This document shows, one piece after another, positions 1 to 5,406 of a DNA stretch of 5,509 nt (positions are counted from its first letter, which is position 1; each line of letters begins with the position of its first letter). The DNA is from an uncultured Collinsella sp. (lineage in GTDB: Bacteria > Actinomycetota > Coriobacteriia > Coriobacteriales > Coriobacteriaceae): NCBI GenBank assembly GCA_902494685.1, contig CABUUE010000107.1:1-5509 (forward strand), given 5' to 3'. The notes beneath the pieces are model-generated. The model made no database searches. It was given only the letters and a program-made list of their open reading frames with translations, and had not been told where the DNA came from. The position numbers and the translations under genes were made by a program.

Positions 1-930
1 GACAGCTGCGTACGCGTTGCGCGGCACACGCATCCCGACGTGCACTATTACACGCCCGAAAGTGCTACGGGCTACCTCATCGCGCAGACCCGCGAGCTGC
101 TCGATGACGTGCCCCTGGCGCCCATCCGCGCCAAGGCAAAGGTCTACATCATCGACCGTGCCGAGCAGCTGCGCGCCAACACCGCCAACGCGCTGCTCAA
201 AACGCTCGAGGAACCGCCCGAGGGCGTCATGTTCATCCTGTTGGGCACCTCGGCCGACGTGATGCTGCCCACCATCGTGAGCCGCTGCCAGTGCGTGCCG
301 TTTCGGCTGGTGTCGCCTACTGTGGCCGCGCAGGCCGTGAGCCGCGCCACCGGTCAGGATCCCGCGCGCTGCCGCATGGCCGTCGCTGTGGCGGGCAGCC
401 CCACGCGCGGTATCGAGTTCCTCAAGAGCGCCGAGCGCCAGGACGCCCGTCGCCAGATGGTCCGTGCCATCGACTCGCTCATCGCCGCCGACGAGGCCGA
501 TGTGCTCAGTCGCGCCAAGTCGCTCATCGTCGCCGTCAAGGCACCGCTCGCCGAGGTCAAGTCCACGCAGGAAAAGGTGCTCGAGCAAAATGCCGACTAC
601 CTGTCGCGTGGAGCATTGAAGCAGCTTGAGGACCGCAACAAGCGCGAACTCAACGCGCGCGAGCGTTCGGGTATCATGGAAGCGCTGGCGAGCGCGCGGA
701 CGCTCATGCGCGACGTGCTGCTGACGCTTCAGGATGAGGCGGCAGACGTTGTGAACGAGGACGTGCGCGACACGATCGGGCGGCTTGCCGCGGCGACGAA
801 TGTTGCGGGTGCCACCCAGGCGCTCGAGGCGGTTACCACCGCCGAGCGCAACATCGCCAGAAACGTTACTCCCCAGCTGGCCATTGAGGTCATGCTGTTC
901 GATATCAGGAAGGCACTGAAATGCCGTTAG
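1..930 (+). CDS. holB: DNA polymerase III subunit delta-prime (clamp loader), 5' truncated
   Basis: The reading frame is open from base 1 and ends at TAG 928-930, giving 309 visible residues. The start and the N-terminal Walker A region lie upstream of the window. The product belongs to the DnaX/HolA/HolB clamp loader, which opens the beta sliding clamp and loads it on primed DNA in the cytoplasm. Visible family marks are the stretch DRAEQLRANTANALLKTLEE (residues 52-71), followed by PPE, and the SRCQ sensor 1 motif at residues 94-97, inside the AAA+ module. The remaining helical part (about 120-309) fits the lid and C-terminal collar domains. The internal ATG at base 40 is not the real start, because conserved-looking sequence precedes it. 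The following ricT overlaps its end by 10 bases, as expected for a translationally coupled pair; holB next to ricT (yaaT) is also the order in Bacillus. DnaX shares the SRC motif, but the DnaX C-terminal extension is absent and the ricT linkage favours HolB. Confidence 0.9.
   Translation, partial: DSCVRVARHTHPDVHYYTPESATGYLIAQTRELLDDVPLAPIRAKAKVYIIDRAEQLRANTANALLKTLEEPPEGVMFILLGTSADVMLPTIVSRCQCVPFRLVSPTVAAQAVSRATGQDPARCRMAVAVAGSPTRGIEFLKSAERQDARRQMVRAIDSLIAADEADVLSRAKSLIVAVKAPLAEVKSTQEKVLEQNADYLSRGALKQLEDRNKRELNARERSGIMEALASARTLMRDVLLTLQDEAADVVNEDVRDTIGRLAAATNVAGATQALEAVTTAERNIARNVTPQLAIEVMLFDIRKALKCR
907..913 (+). promoter_or_regulatory. Ribosome binding site of ricT inside holB
   Basis: AGGAAGG lies 7 bases before the ATG at 921, within the last codons of holB. 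It fixes the ricT start and supports translational coupling, because the two genes overlap by 10 bases and no separate promoter is visible between them. Confidence 0.75.
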
Positions 931-2621
931 TCGTACCCGTTAAGTTTACCTACGCCTCGCGCGACCTGTGGTTCGACCCACAGGATCTGGATATCCTCGA
1001 GGCCGATTATGCCATTTGTTCTACCGAGCGCGGAACCGAGATCGGCCTGGTCACGGCCGATCCCTTCGAGGTGCCGCTCGACGAAATCGGTCAGCCGCTC
1101 AAGCCCGTATTGCGCGTAGCGAGCGACATCGACCTGCAGCTTGCCGACGACCTGGCTATCCAGGGTGACGAGGCCATGGTCGACTTCCGCCGTCTGGTCA
1201 AGGAGCTCGACCTCGAGATGAAGCCGGTCGGCGTCGAGTACCTGTTTGGCGGCGAGAAGGCTGTGTTCTACTTTGCTGCCGAGGAGCGCGTCGATTTCCG
1301 TCAGCTCGTCAAGGACCTGTCCTCGACGCTGCACATTCGCGTCGACATGCGCCAGATCGGCGTGCGTGACGAGACCCGCCTGGTGGGCGGCTATGCCCAG
1401 TGCGGCCAGGAGCTCTGCTGCACGCGCTTTGGCGGACAGTTTGAGCCGGTTTCGATCCGCATGGCAAAAGAGCAGGACCTGCCGCTCAACTCATCCAAGA
1501 TTAGCGGCGTCTGCGGCCGCCTGATGTGCTGCCTGCGCTATGAGTTCGAGGCGTACAAGGACTTTAAGAGCCGCGCGCCCAAAAAGAAGACGCTTATCGA
1601 TACGCCGCTTGGCAAGGCGCGCATCCAGGAATATGACACGCCGCGCGAGCAGCTGGTGTTGCGCCTGGAGAACGGCAAAGTCTTTAAGGTCAACCTGGCC
1701 GACATGACCTGCTCTGAGGGCTGCAAAAAGAAGGCTGCCGAGCAGGGCTGCAACTGCCGCCCCGACTGCGTGACGCGCGATGTGCTCGAGCGTATCGAGT
1801 CGCCCGAGATGCGCCTGGCGCTTATGGAGCTCGACCGCGAGAACGGCGTCGACGTGGGCGATGGCCTGTCGAGCGCCGACCGTCTGGCGGGGACGACGAT
1901 GCCCAAGCGCCGCCGTCGCGACGCGGACGCCGATACCCGTGCCGGTCAGAGCCAGAGCGAGGGTCGCGGCCGCGGTAAGGGTCGCGGCAAGGCCGAGATA
2001 CCCGAGGCTGAGGAGGCTGCCGGTGGACGTCGCCGCCGCAAGCGCTCGGGTTCGGTCGATGCCGGCGAGACCGCTCCCGCAGGCAAGAACTCCCCCCGCG
2101 AGCGCGAGGCCCAGCAGCCTCAGCAGCAAAACCGCGGCGGTGGCATGAATCCCACGCGCCGTCGCCGCCGCCATTTGTCGAGCGAGGAGCGCGAGGACGC
2201 CTTCCGCGCCGCAGCCGCTCGCGAAGCCGGTGCCGCCCCCAAGGGTGGTTCGGGTTCCGATACGCCTGCCGACAAGGGCGGCAAGCAGCGCAACGATGAC
2301 GAGCGCGCCCCGCGTCCGCGCCGTCGCCATTCCTCGGGCACGCAGCAAAAGCCCTCGGTGCCCTCCGTGGCCGATCAGGTCTCGGACGGCGAGGTCAAGG
2401 TCACACGCCGTCGCCCCGGAGATGGCGGAGGGGCGGCAGCCAAGGCCGCGCGCGGCGCTGCTCGCGACGAACGCGAGTCGCGCGAAGATCGTGGTGGCGA
2501 GGGTTCGGCCGACCAGGGCCAGAAGCGCCGTCGCCGTCGCCGTTCCCGCAAGCCGCGTCAAGATGGTGGCGAGGGCTCGACCCAAAACTCGTCTGCACCG
2601 CAACCGCCCACCGGCGAATAG
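921..2621 (+). CDS. ricT: RicT/YaaT-family PSP1-domain protein with long arginine-rich tail
   Basis: This 566-residue protein has two parts. Residues 1-325 are the RicT core. They contain the family signature around residues 155-208, with GGYAQCGQELCCTRFGG and then SGVCGRLMCCLRYE; cysteines 161, 166, 167, 198, 203 and 204 fit the Fe-S ligating region known for this family. In Bacillus subtilis, RicT forms the Y-complex with RicA and RicF, which works with RNase Y in mRNA maturation and affects competence, sporulation and biofilm formation; RicA and RicF are not visible here. A further cysteine group follows at 264, 268, 277, 279 and 283. Residues from about 327 to 566 are low-complexity and probably disordered, rich in Arg, Gly, Ala, Ser and acidic residues, with Arg blocks near 330, 370, 413, 466, 495 and 535. 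Usual RicT proteins are roughly 275-300 residues, so the tail nearly doubles the length. The start is set by the SD at 907-913. The core assignment is firm; the role of the tail is unknown, and RNA binding is a guess. Confidence 0.9.
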   Translation: MPLVVPVKFTYASRDLWFDPQDLDILEADYAICSTERGTEIGLVTADPFEVPLDEIGQPLKPVLRVASDIDLQLADDLAIQGDEAMVDFRRLVKELDLEMKPVGVEYLFGGEKAVFYFAAEERVDFRQLVKDLSSTLHIRVDMRQIGVRDETRLVGGYAQCGQELCCTRFGGQFEPVSIRMAKEQDLPLNSSKISGVCGRLMCCLRYEFEAYKDFKSRAPKKKTLIDTPLGKARIQEYDTPREQLVLRLENGKVFKVNLADMTCSEGCKKKAAEQGCNCRPDCVTRDVLERIESPEMRLALMELDRENGVDVGDGLSSADRLAGTTMPKRRRRDADADTRAGQSQSEGRGRGKGRGKAEIPEAEEAAGGRRRRKRSGSVDAGETAPAGKNSPREREAQQPQQQNRGGGMNPTRRRRRHLSSEEREDAFRAAAAREAGAAPKGGSGSDTPADKGGKQRNDDERAPRPRRRHSSGTQQKPSVPSVADQVSDGEVKVTRRRPGDGGGAAAKAARGAARDERESREDRGGEGSADQGQKRRRRRRSRKPRQDGGEGSTQNSSAPQPPTGE

Positions 2622-2645
2622 CGCCCGCAAACGGATTTAACCTGC

Positions 2646-2672
2646 CTGACCCCAAACGCGCCGGGGTACCAT
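2646..2672 (+). promoter_or_regulatory. Weak candidate promoter before comF
   Basis: TACCAT at 2667-2672 (4 of 6 to TATAAT) lies 15 bases after CTGACC at 2646-2651 (4 of 6 to TTGACA). A transcript from about 2679 would carry the whole stem-loop at 2685-2720 in its leader. The spacer is short and both boxes are imperfect, so comF may instead be read through from holB-ricT. Confidence 0.25.
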
Positions 2673-2684
2673 AGCGCTGAATCA

Positions 2685-2720
2685 ACAACCCTCCCTGCGA
2701 CCGAACGTAGGGAGGGTTGT
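2685..2720 (+). promoter_or_regulatory. Stem-loop that contains the comF ribosome binding site
   Basis: Bases 2685-2696 (ACAACCCTCCCT) are the exact reverse complement of 2709-2720 (AGGGAGGGTTGT). Bases 2697-2699 and 2706-2708 can add three more pairs, one of them G-U, leaving a six-base loop. The right arm includes GGAGG at 2711-2715, placed 8 bases before the comF GTG at 2724, so the folded form hides the SD. No T run follows, so a plain intrinsic terminator is less likely. Possible roles are translational control of comF, a degenerate terminator after ricT, or an RNA-processing site. Confidence 0.6.
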
Positions 2721-2723
2721 GTC

Positions 2724-3530
2724 GTGAAGAGACATTTGAATGTGTTGGGATGCCTGCAAGGTGCCGGCATCCTACCGTTTGCGGACGAATTGCTACCGTT
2801 TGCCGAGCGGGCGGCGCACGAGGCGCTTGAGGCGTTGTCGCCCACGCGATGCGCCGGCTGCGAGCGCTCCGGCGCGCTTATTTGCCAAGACTGCCTGGCG
2901 GCGCTTGCGCTTATCGACCCGCGGCATAGCTGCACTCGATGCGGTGCCCCGTTTGGAGACTTGCTGTGCACCGAGTGCTCGGTCGTGGGTGCGTCCTCGG
3001 CGATGGCCGAAGCGCTCGACCGGTGCCTGGCATGTGCCGTTTACACGCATCCGCTCCCGAGGATCATTAAAGCGTACAAAGATGCGGGCGAGCGACGCCT
3101 GGCGCCGTATCTGGCAGAGCTGCTATACGACACCGCCTTACATGCCCAGGTCGCGGCACCCGAACGCTTGGGCGGTGTGTTGTCCGGCGCCGATGCCGTG
3201 GTGTTTGTGCCCGCGACGGCGGCGGCGTTTCGGCGACGCGGCTTCGATCATATGGAAGCCATCGCGCGCCCATTTTGCGAGCTGTCTGGTGTTCCGCTGC
3301 TCGACGCCCTCGTTAAGTACGGCCATGGCGACCAGCGTGAACTCGGTCGTGAAGAACGCCGTGAACGCGCCCGAGGCATGTACGAGACCGTTGAGGACGT
3401 GCGGGGCCGCCGCCTGCTGCTTATCGACGACGTTATCACCACGGGCGCGACGATGGCAGCGGCTTCGGCGGAACTCAAGCGCGCCGGTGCCGCGGCCGTT
3501 GATGGCCTCGCTATCGCACGCGTTTGGTAG
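2724..3530 (+). CDS. comF: ComF-family phosphoribosyltransferase (amidophosphoribosyltransferase-like)
   Basis: This 268-residue protein has the two-part ComF layout. The N-terminal part holds eight cysteines in four CxxC pairs (43/46, 54/57, 70/73, 82/85), fitting a double zinc-binding motif. The C-terminal part is a type I phosphoribosyltransferase fold ending in the PRPP-binding motif LLLIDDVITTGAT at residues 231-243 and a typical final strand, GLAIARVW. ComF proteins are needed for DNA uptake in naturally competent bacteria such as Bacillus and Haemophilus (the latter under the name ComFC), where they act on the cytoplasmic side. No ComFA helicase is visible here, so a role in competence cannot be assumed. 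GTG 2724 is chosen because GGAGG lies 8 bases upstream; later GTG/TTG codons at 2736-2745 have only weak SDs. The first 40 or so residues before the zinc motif look longer than in many ComF proteins. A nuclease-like gene follows 11 bases later. Confidence 0.88.
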   Translation: MKRHLNVLGCLQGAGILPFADELLPFAERAAHEALEALSPTRCAGCERSGALICQDCLAALALIDPRHSCTRCGAPFGDLLCTECSVVGASSAMAEALDRCLACAVYTHPLPRIIKAYKDAGERRLAPYLAELLYDTALHAQVAAPERLGGVLSGADAVVFVPATAAAFRRRGFDHMEAIARPFCELSGVPLLDALVKYGHGDQRELGREERRERARGMYETVEDVRGRRLLLIDDVITTGATMAAASAELKRAGAAAVDGLAIARVW

Positions 3531-3533
3531 GGG
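3529..3533 (+). promoter_or_regulatory. Ribosome binding site deciding the start of the downstream gene
   Basis: AGGGG overlaps the last two bases of the comF stop codon and sits 8 bases before GTG 3542. In-frame alternatives at TTG 3524 (inside comF) and GTG 3533 (on the SD itself) have no comparable SD, so 3542 is preferred. Confidence 0.6.
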
Positions 3534-3541
3534 TGATTCGT

Positions 3542-4651
3542 GTGGCGGTAAAGATTGAGCGGTGCAACGAGCCGACAGGCGAACAGCTAGCGGCTTCCAT
3601 AATCCTAACAGGCGCCTCGGCGCTACGCATGATGCGCGCCGAGCGTCGGCAGATGGGCTACATCGGCTGGAAGGACCTTGAGCCCGAGGAGGAGCGCCGC
3701 GTGCTGTGTACGTCATCGCCTTCGACCGAGGATATCTATCTTCCCGACCTGGTGCGAATTGGAGCCAAAAGTGGCGAGGTGCAAGAAGATCTGTGCTTGC
3801 TGGTGGGATCTGCGGCGCAGCGCCGACGCATGCCTGGCGTGGGCTGGTCCGTGTGTTCCGGGTTGCCTGTCGGCTCGATTCTAGAGGTGGAACCGGGGGT
3901 GTACAGCCTATCTCCCGAGGCCCTTTGTGCTGCCGTCGCCCGCGAGGTCGGCTGTATCCAGGCGTTTGCCCTGGCCCAGGAACTGTGTTCCAAGATTTCA
4001 CTAAGCGATCGCGGGAAGTATCTACCTCCCTATACCTCGCCTGTTGCGAATAGACTTGCAAAGGACAAGGACCAACCGGCAGACGTGGGCTACTTTGAAG
4101 TCGAGCCGGTGTTGACGCCCGATCGCCTGACAGATTACCTCGCGGCATGCAAGGGGAGTGCGGCCAAACAACTGCGGCGGCTGTGTCCCTATCTGTCGGA
4201 AAACCTGCGCTCACCCATGGAGTGCATCATGCTTGCCATGTTTTCGCTTCCGTTTTCCTATGGCGGATTTGCCTGCGGTCCCTTTAAGACCGACTACAAG
4301 ATCGAGTTCGATGACCGCGCACAGGCAATCTCGGGGATGCCCCATGCAGTTTGCGATGCATATCAGGAGGCAGCCCGGTTTGACCTTGAATACAACGGTG
4401 AGCTGGGTCATTCCTCCCGGAGGGGACGTGTCCATGATGAAAAACGCAACACGGGCTTGATTACTATGGGAATCGAGGTCGCGACGGTCAACAACGAAAT
4501 GCTCTGCGACATGGAAGCGATGGAAGCGCTCGCATGGCGCATTTACCAACGTATGGGTAAGCGATATCAGAATCGCGTAGAGGCGCGTCGAAAGAGGCAA
4601 GACACTCTGCTGAATACGCTCCGAGCGTGCTTTGGGCTCAAGCCGGCATAA
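3542..4651 (+). CDS. Hypothetical protein with C-terminal Vsr/DUF559-like (PD-(D/E)XK) domain
   Basis: This is a 369-residue protein from GTG 3542, ending at TAA 4649. I do not recognise a named gene. Residues 223-227 read RSPME, followed by a hydrophobic segment and SYGGF (about 239-243), a SPME-to-GG pattern I associate with uncharacterised Coriobacterial proteins, often multi-copy. Residues 280-316 fit the Vsr/DUF559 nuclease-like core: FDLEYNGE (D281, E283), then H290, then H298-D299 with R302, then LITMGIEVATV as the closing strand. E227, D281 and E283 are plausible metal-site residues. The usual DG after the E is NG here, so activity is uncertain. The N-terminal 200 residues have no clear domain; proteins of this build are sometimes labelled AbiEi-like antitoxins, which I cannot confirm. 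No signal peptide or membrane segment is visible, and the C-terminus (about 340-355) is basic. It lies 11 bases after comF and is probably cotranscribed. Codons such as CTA, ATA and AGA are more frequent than in holB or ricT, suggesting an accessory gene. Confidence 0.65.
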   Translation: MAVKIERCNEPTGEQLAASIILTGASALRMMRAERRQMGYIGWKDLEPEEERRVLCTSSPSTEDIYLPDLVRIGAKSGEVQEDLCLLVGSAAQRRRMPGVGWSVCSGLPVGSILEVEPGVYSLSPEALCAAVAREVGCIQAFALAQELCSKISLSDRGKYLPPYTSPVANRLAKDKDQPADVGYFEVEPVLTPDRLTDYLAACKGSAAKQLRRLCPYLSENLRSPMECIMLAMFSLPFSYGGFACGPFKTDYKIEFDDRAQAISGMPHAVCDAYQEAARFDLEYNGELGHSSRRGRVHDEKRNTGLITMGIEVATVNNEMLCDMEAMEALAWRIYQRMGKRYQNRVEARRKRQDTLLNTLRACFGLKPA

Positions 4652-4665
4652 AACTATGGCTTTAT

Positions 4666-4723
4666 AGGGAGGTCTGTTTATATGCCCTGTGCAAAAAACG
4701 GCAAATATGAGTACTGTTACTAG
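4666..4723 (+). other. Possible 13-codon leader peptide with strong SD
   Basis: AGGGAGG at 4666-4672 lies 9 bases before ATG 4682, which opens a 13-codon frame (MPCAKNGKYEYCY) ending at TAG 4721-4723. The SD is as good as those of the real genes here. Most of the frame lies in the left arm of the inverted repeat. It could be a leader peptide whose translation opens the hairpin, or the broken start of a former gene. It is too short to judge by composition. Confidence 0.3.
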
Positions 4724-4749
4724 ATTAGTGGCAGTAAAAACAAAGAAAC

Positions 4750-4875
4750 TTGGGCCGAAAAATTGGATTCATTGAAGAGATAATAAACGAATGTGGAATA
4801 TCTTGGCGCCAAGCAGGCTGTACGGAACTCAAAAAGGGCTCACGGGGCGGAAAAAAGCTGCTACTAAATTGGTGA
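4750..4875 (+). other. Small open frame inside the palindromic element, possible gene remnant
   Basis: Between TAA 4735 and TGA 4873 one frame is open. From TTG 4750 it encodes 41 residues, including FIEEIINECGISWRQAG and a basic, glycine-rich end (KKGSRGGKKLLLNW). The composition is protein-like, but there is no good SD and the stop falls in the right repeat arm. It could be the C-terminal scrap of a lost gene or a chance frame. No family is recognised. Confidence 0.2.
4802..4813. repeat. 12-base perfect palindrome
   Basis: CTTGGCGCCAAG is its own reverse complement and lies in the apical region of the larger inverted-repeat element. It could be a dimeric protein-binding site or a small sub-hairpin; the CTTGG sequence at 4749-4753 could also pair with its right half. 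Confidence 0.4.
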
Positions 4876-4924
4876 CAGTACTCATATTTGCCGTTTTTTG
4901 CACACGGCGCCCTGAGACGGGTGC

Positions 4925-4953
4925 CCCGGAGCTCCCCGTAGGGGAGCTCCGGG
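4925..4953 (+). terminator. GC-rich stem-loop, terminator-like but without a T run
   Basis: CCCGGAGCTCCCC at 4925-4937 and its exact reverse complement at 4941-4953 form a 13-bp stem with loop GTA. On the + strand it is followed by CTTCAT and then eight G; neither strand shows a proper T run. It lies between the accessory gene and the next promoter, where a terminator is expected. GTGCCCC at 4921-4927 can alternatively pair with GGGGCAC at 4964-4970, competing with part of the main stem. Confidence 0.5.
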
Positions 4954-5028
4954 CTTCATGGGGGGGGCACGAATGGTCCGCTCCGACCTGCAAAATCTGT
5001 GCTCACGGTGCGAATGACGCCCCTAACC

Positions 5029-5057
5029 TTAAACTTTAGCTTGAACTTAGCTATAAT
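5029..5057 (+). promoter_or_regulatory. Sigma-A-type promoter for the downstream lipoprotein unit
   Basis: The -10 box TATAAT at 5052-5057 is a perfect match. A -35-like TTAAAC at 5029-5034 (3 of 6) sits 17 bases upstream. TTGAAC at 5041-5046 resembles a -35 better but is only 5 bases from the -10, so it cannot serve this one. Transcription would begin near 5064 and run toward the lipoprotein start. Confidence 0.6.
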
Positions 5058-5063
5058 GCGCTA

Positions 5064-5406
5064 CGTTCCTGCCAGGCTGTGGTTGCGGACGGACGAAATG
5101 TCCATCCTAGTCCAAGACAGACGCGGTCAAAGGGATCCACGTAAGCGACCGCGTGCGCGCGGCGCGATCATGGCGCGTCCTAGATGTAAGCCGCACCGTC
5201 CGTTCTACTTTCTTTGGGGCAATACCGCCTCGCGGGCGAGCGGGCCAGTCGTGAAGGTGGTTACGGCCTCCCGAGCAAACACCCCGGTGCGCAAGTGTGG
5301 GGTCAAATACCAGGTCAGCTGGTGGGAACAACCCGTTATTCCGCGCAACGCACGGATTGTATACGACACAGAAGGCAGGGTAGTGGACATGGTGAGGGGC
5401 AGCTTG
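5064..5406 (+). other. Long leader region between promoter and lipoprotein start
   Basis: About 340 bases separate the predicted transcription start from ATG 5407. No known riboswitch, tRNA or other RNA core is recognised. Possible stems are ACGCGGTC 5121-5128 with GACCGCGT 5147-5154, GGAC 5091-5094 with GTCC 5100-5103 (exclusive with the next), and CGGACGG 5086-5092 with CCGTCCG 5196-5202, the last followed by the pyrimidine-rich 5203-5215. Frame 1 has no stop from 5041 to the window end, so part of the leader could be coding, for example from ATG 5056, 5098 or 5170. Its frequent AGA, AGG, CGA and CTA codons are unlike the neighbouring genes, which argues against that. Confidence 0.35.
5394..5399 (+). 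promoter_or_regulatory. Ribosome binding site of the lipoprotein gene
   Basis: GAGGGG lies 7 bases before ATG 5407. The alternative ATG 5389 has a weaker CAGGG about 8 bases upstream, so 5407 is preferred. Confidence 0.55.

Larger units (their letters stand above)
4684..4908. repeat. Palindromic element with long terminal inverted repeats (MITE-like or hairpin RNA)
   Basis: Bases 4688-4717 are the exact reverse complement of 4875-4904 (30 bases). Outward, 4684-4686 pair with 4906-4908 after one mismatch (4687/4905). Inward, 4718-4735 pair with 4857-4874 at 17 of 18 positions, five of them G-U on the + strand. The full 52-position stem therefore has 50 pairs and encloses 121 bases. By hand count 4681-4800 is about 35% GC, far below the neighbouring genes. 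No target-site duplication is visible at the ends I see, and there is no transposase. It may be a non-autonomous transposable element, a dispersed palindromic repeat, or a structured RNA belonging to the gene upstream. Confidence 0.75.

Noticed and set aside
1491..2630. Long minus-strand open frame opposite the ricT tail
   Set aside because: It is an Ala/Leu/Thr-rich mirror of the Arg/Gly-rich GC-biased tail. The + strand frame has the SD, the RicT signature and continuity with the core.
2685..2720. Standard intrinsic terminator after ricT
   Set aside because: The stem is strong but is followed by GTCGTGAAG rather than a T run, and it contains the comF SD; kept as a regulatory stem-loop instead.
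3138..4214. Minus-strand open frame opposite comF and the next gene
   Set aside because: It spans two + strand genes with recognisable motifs, has no SD or family marks, and its Arg/Pro-rich content is typical of an antisense shadow.
4684..4908. Retron-type ncRNA (long inverted repeat flanking a structured centre)
   Set aside because: No reverse transcriptase is present in the window and the neighbouring protein lacks any RT motif; the arms are also much longer than usual retron a1/a2 repeats.
4912..4917. CTGAGA, resembling part of a TPP riboswitch
   Set aside because: The rest of the conserved core is absent and the surroundings form an unrelated GC-rich hairpin.
4791..5039. + strand open frame of about 80 codons running through the right repeat arm and the GC-rich stem-loop
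   Set aside because: It crosses two hairpin structures and the G8 run, has no SD, and composition changes abruptly along it; judged a chance frame.
4652..5406. CRISPR array or tRNA gene in the gene-poor stretch
   Set aside because: There are no regularly spaced direct repeats, and no cloverleaf or T-arm signature is seen on either strand.
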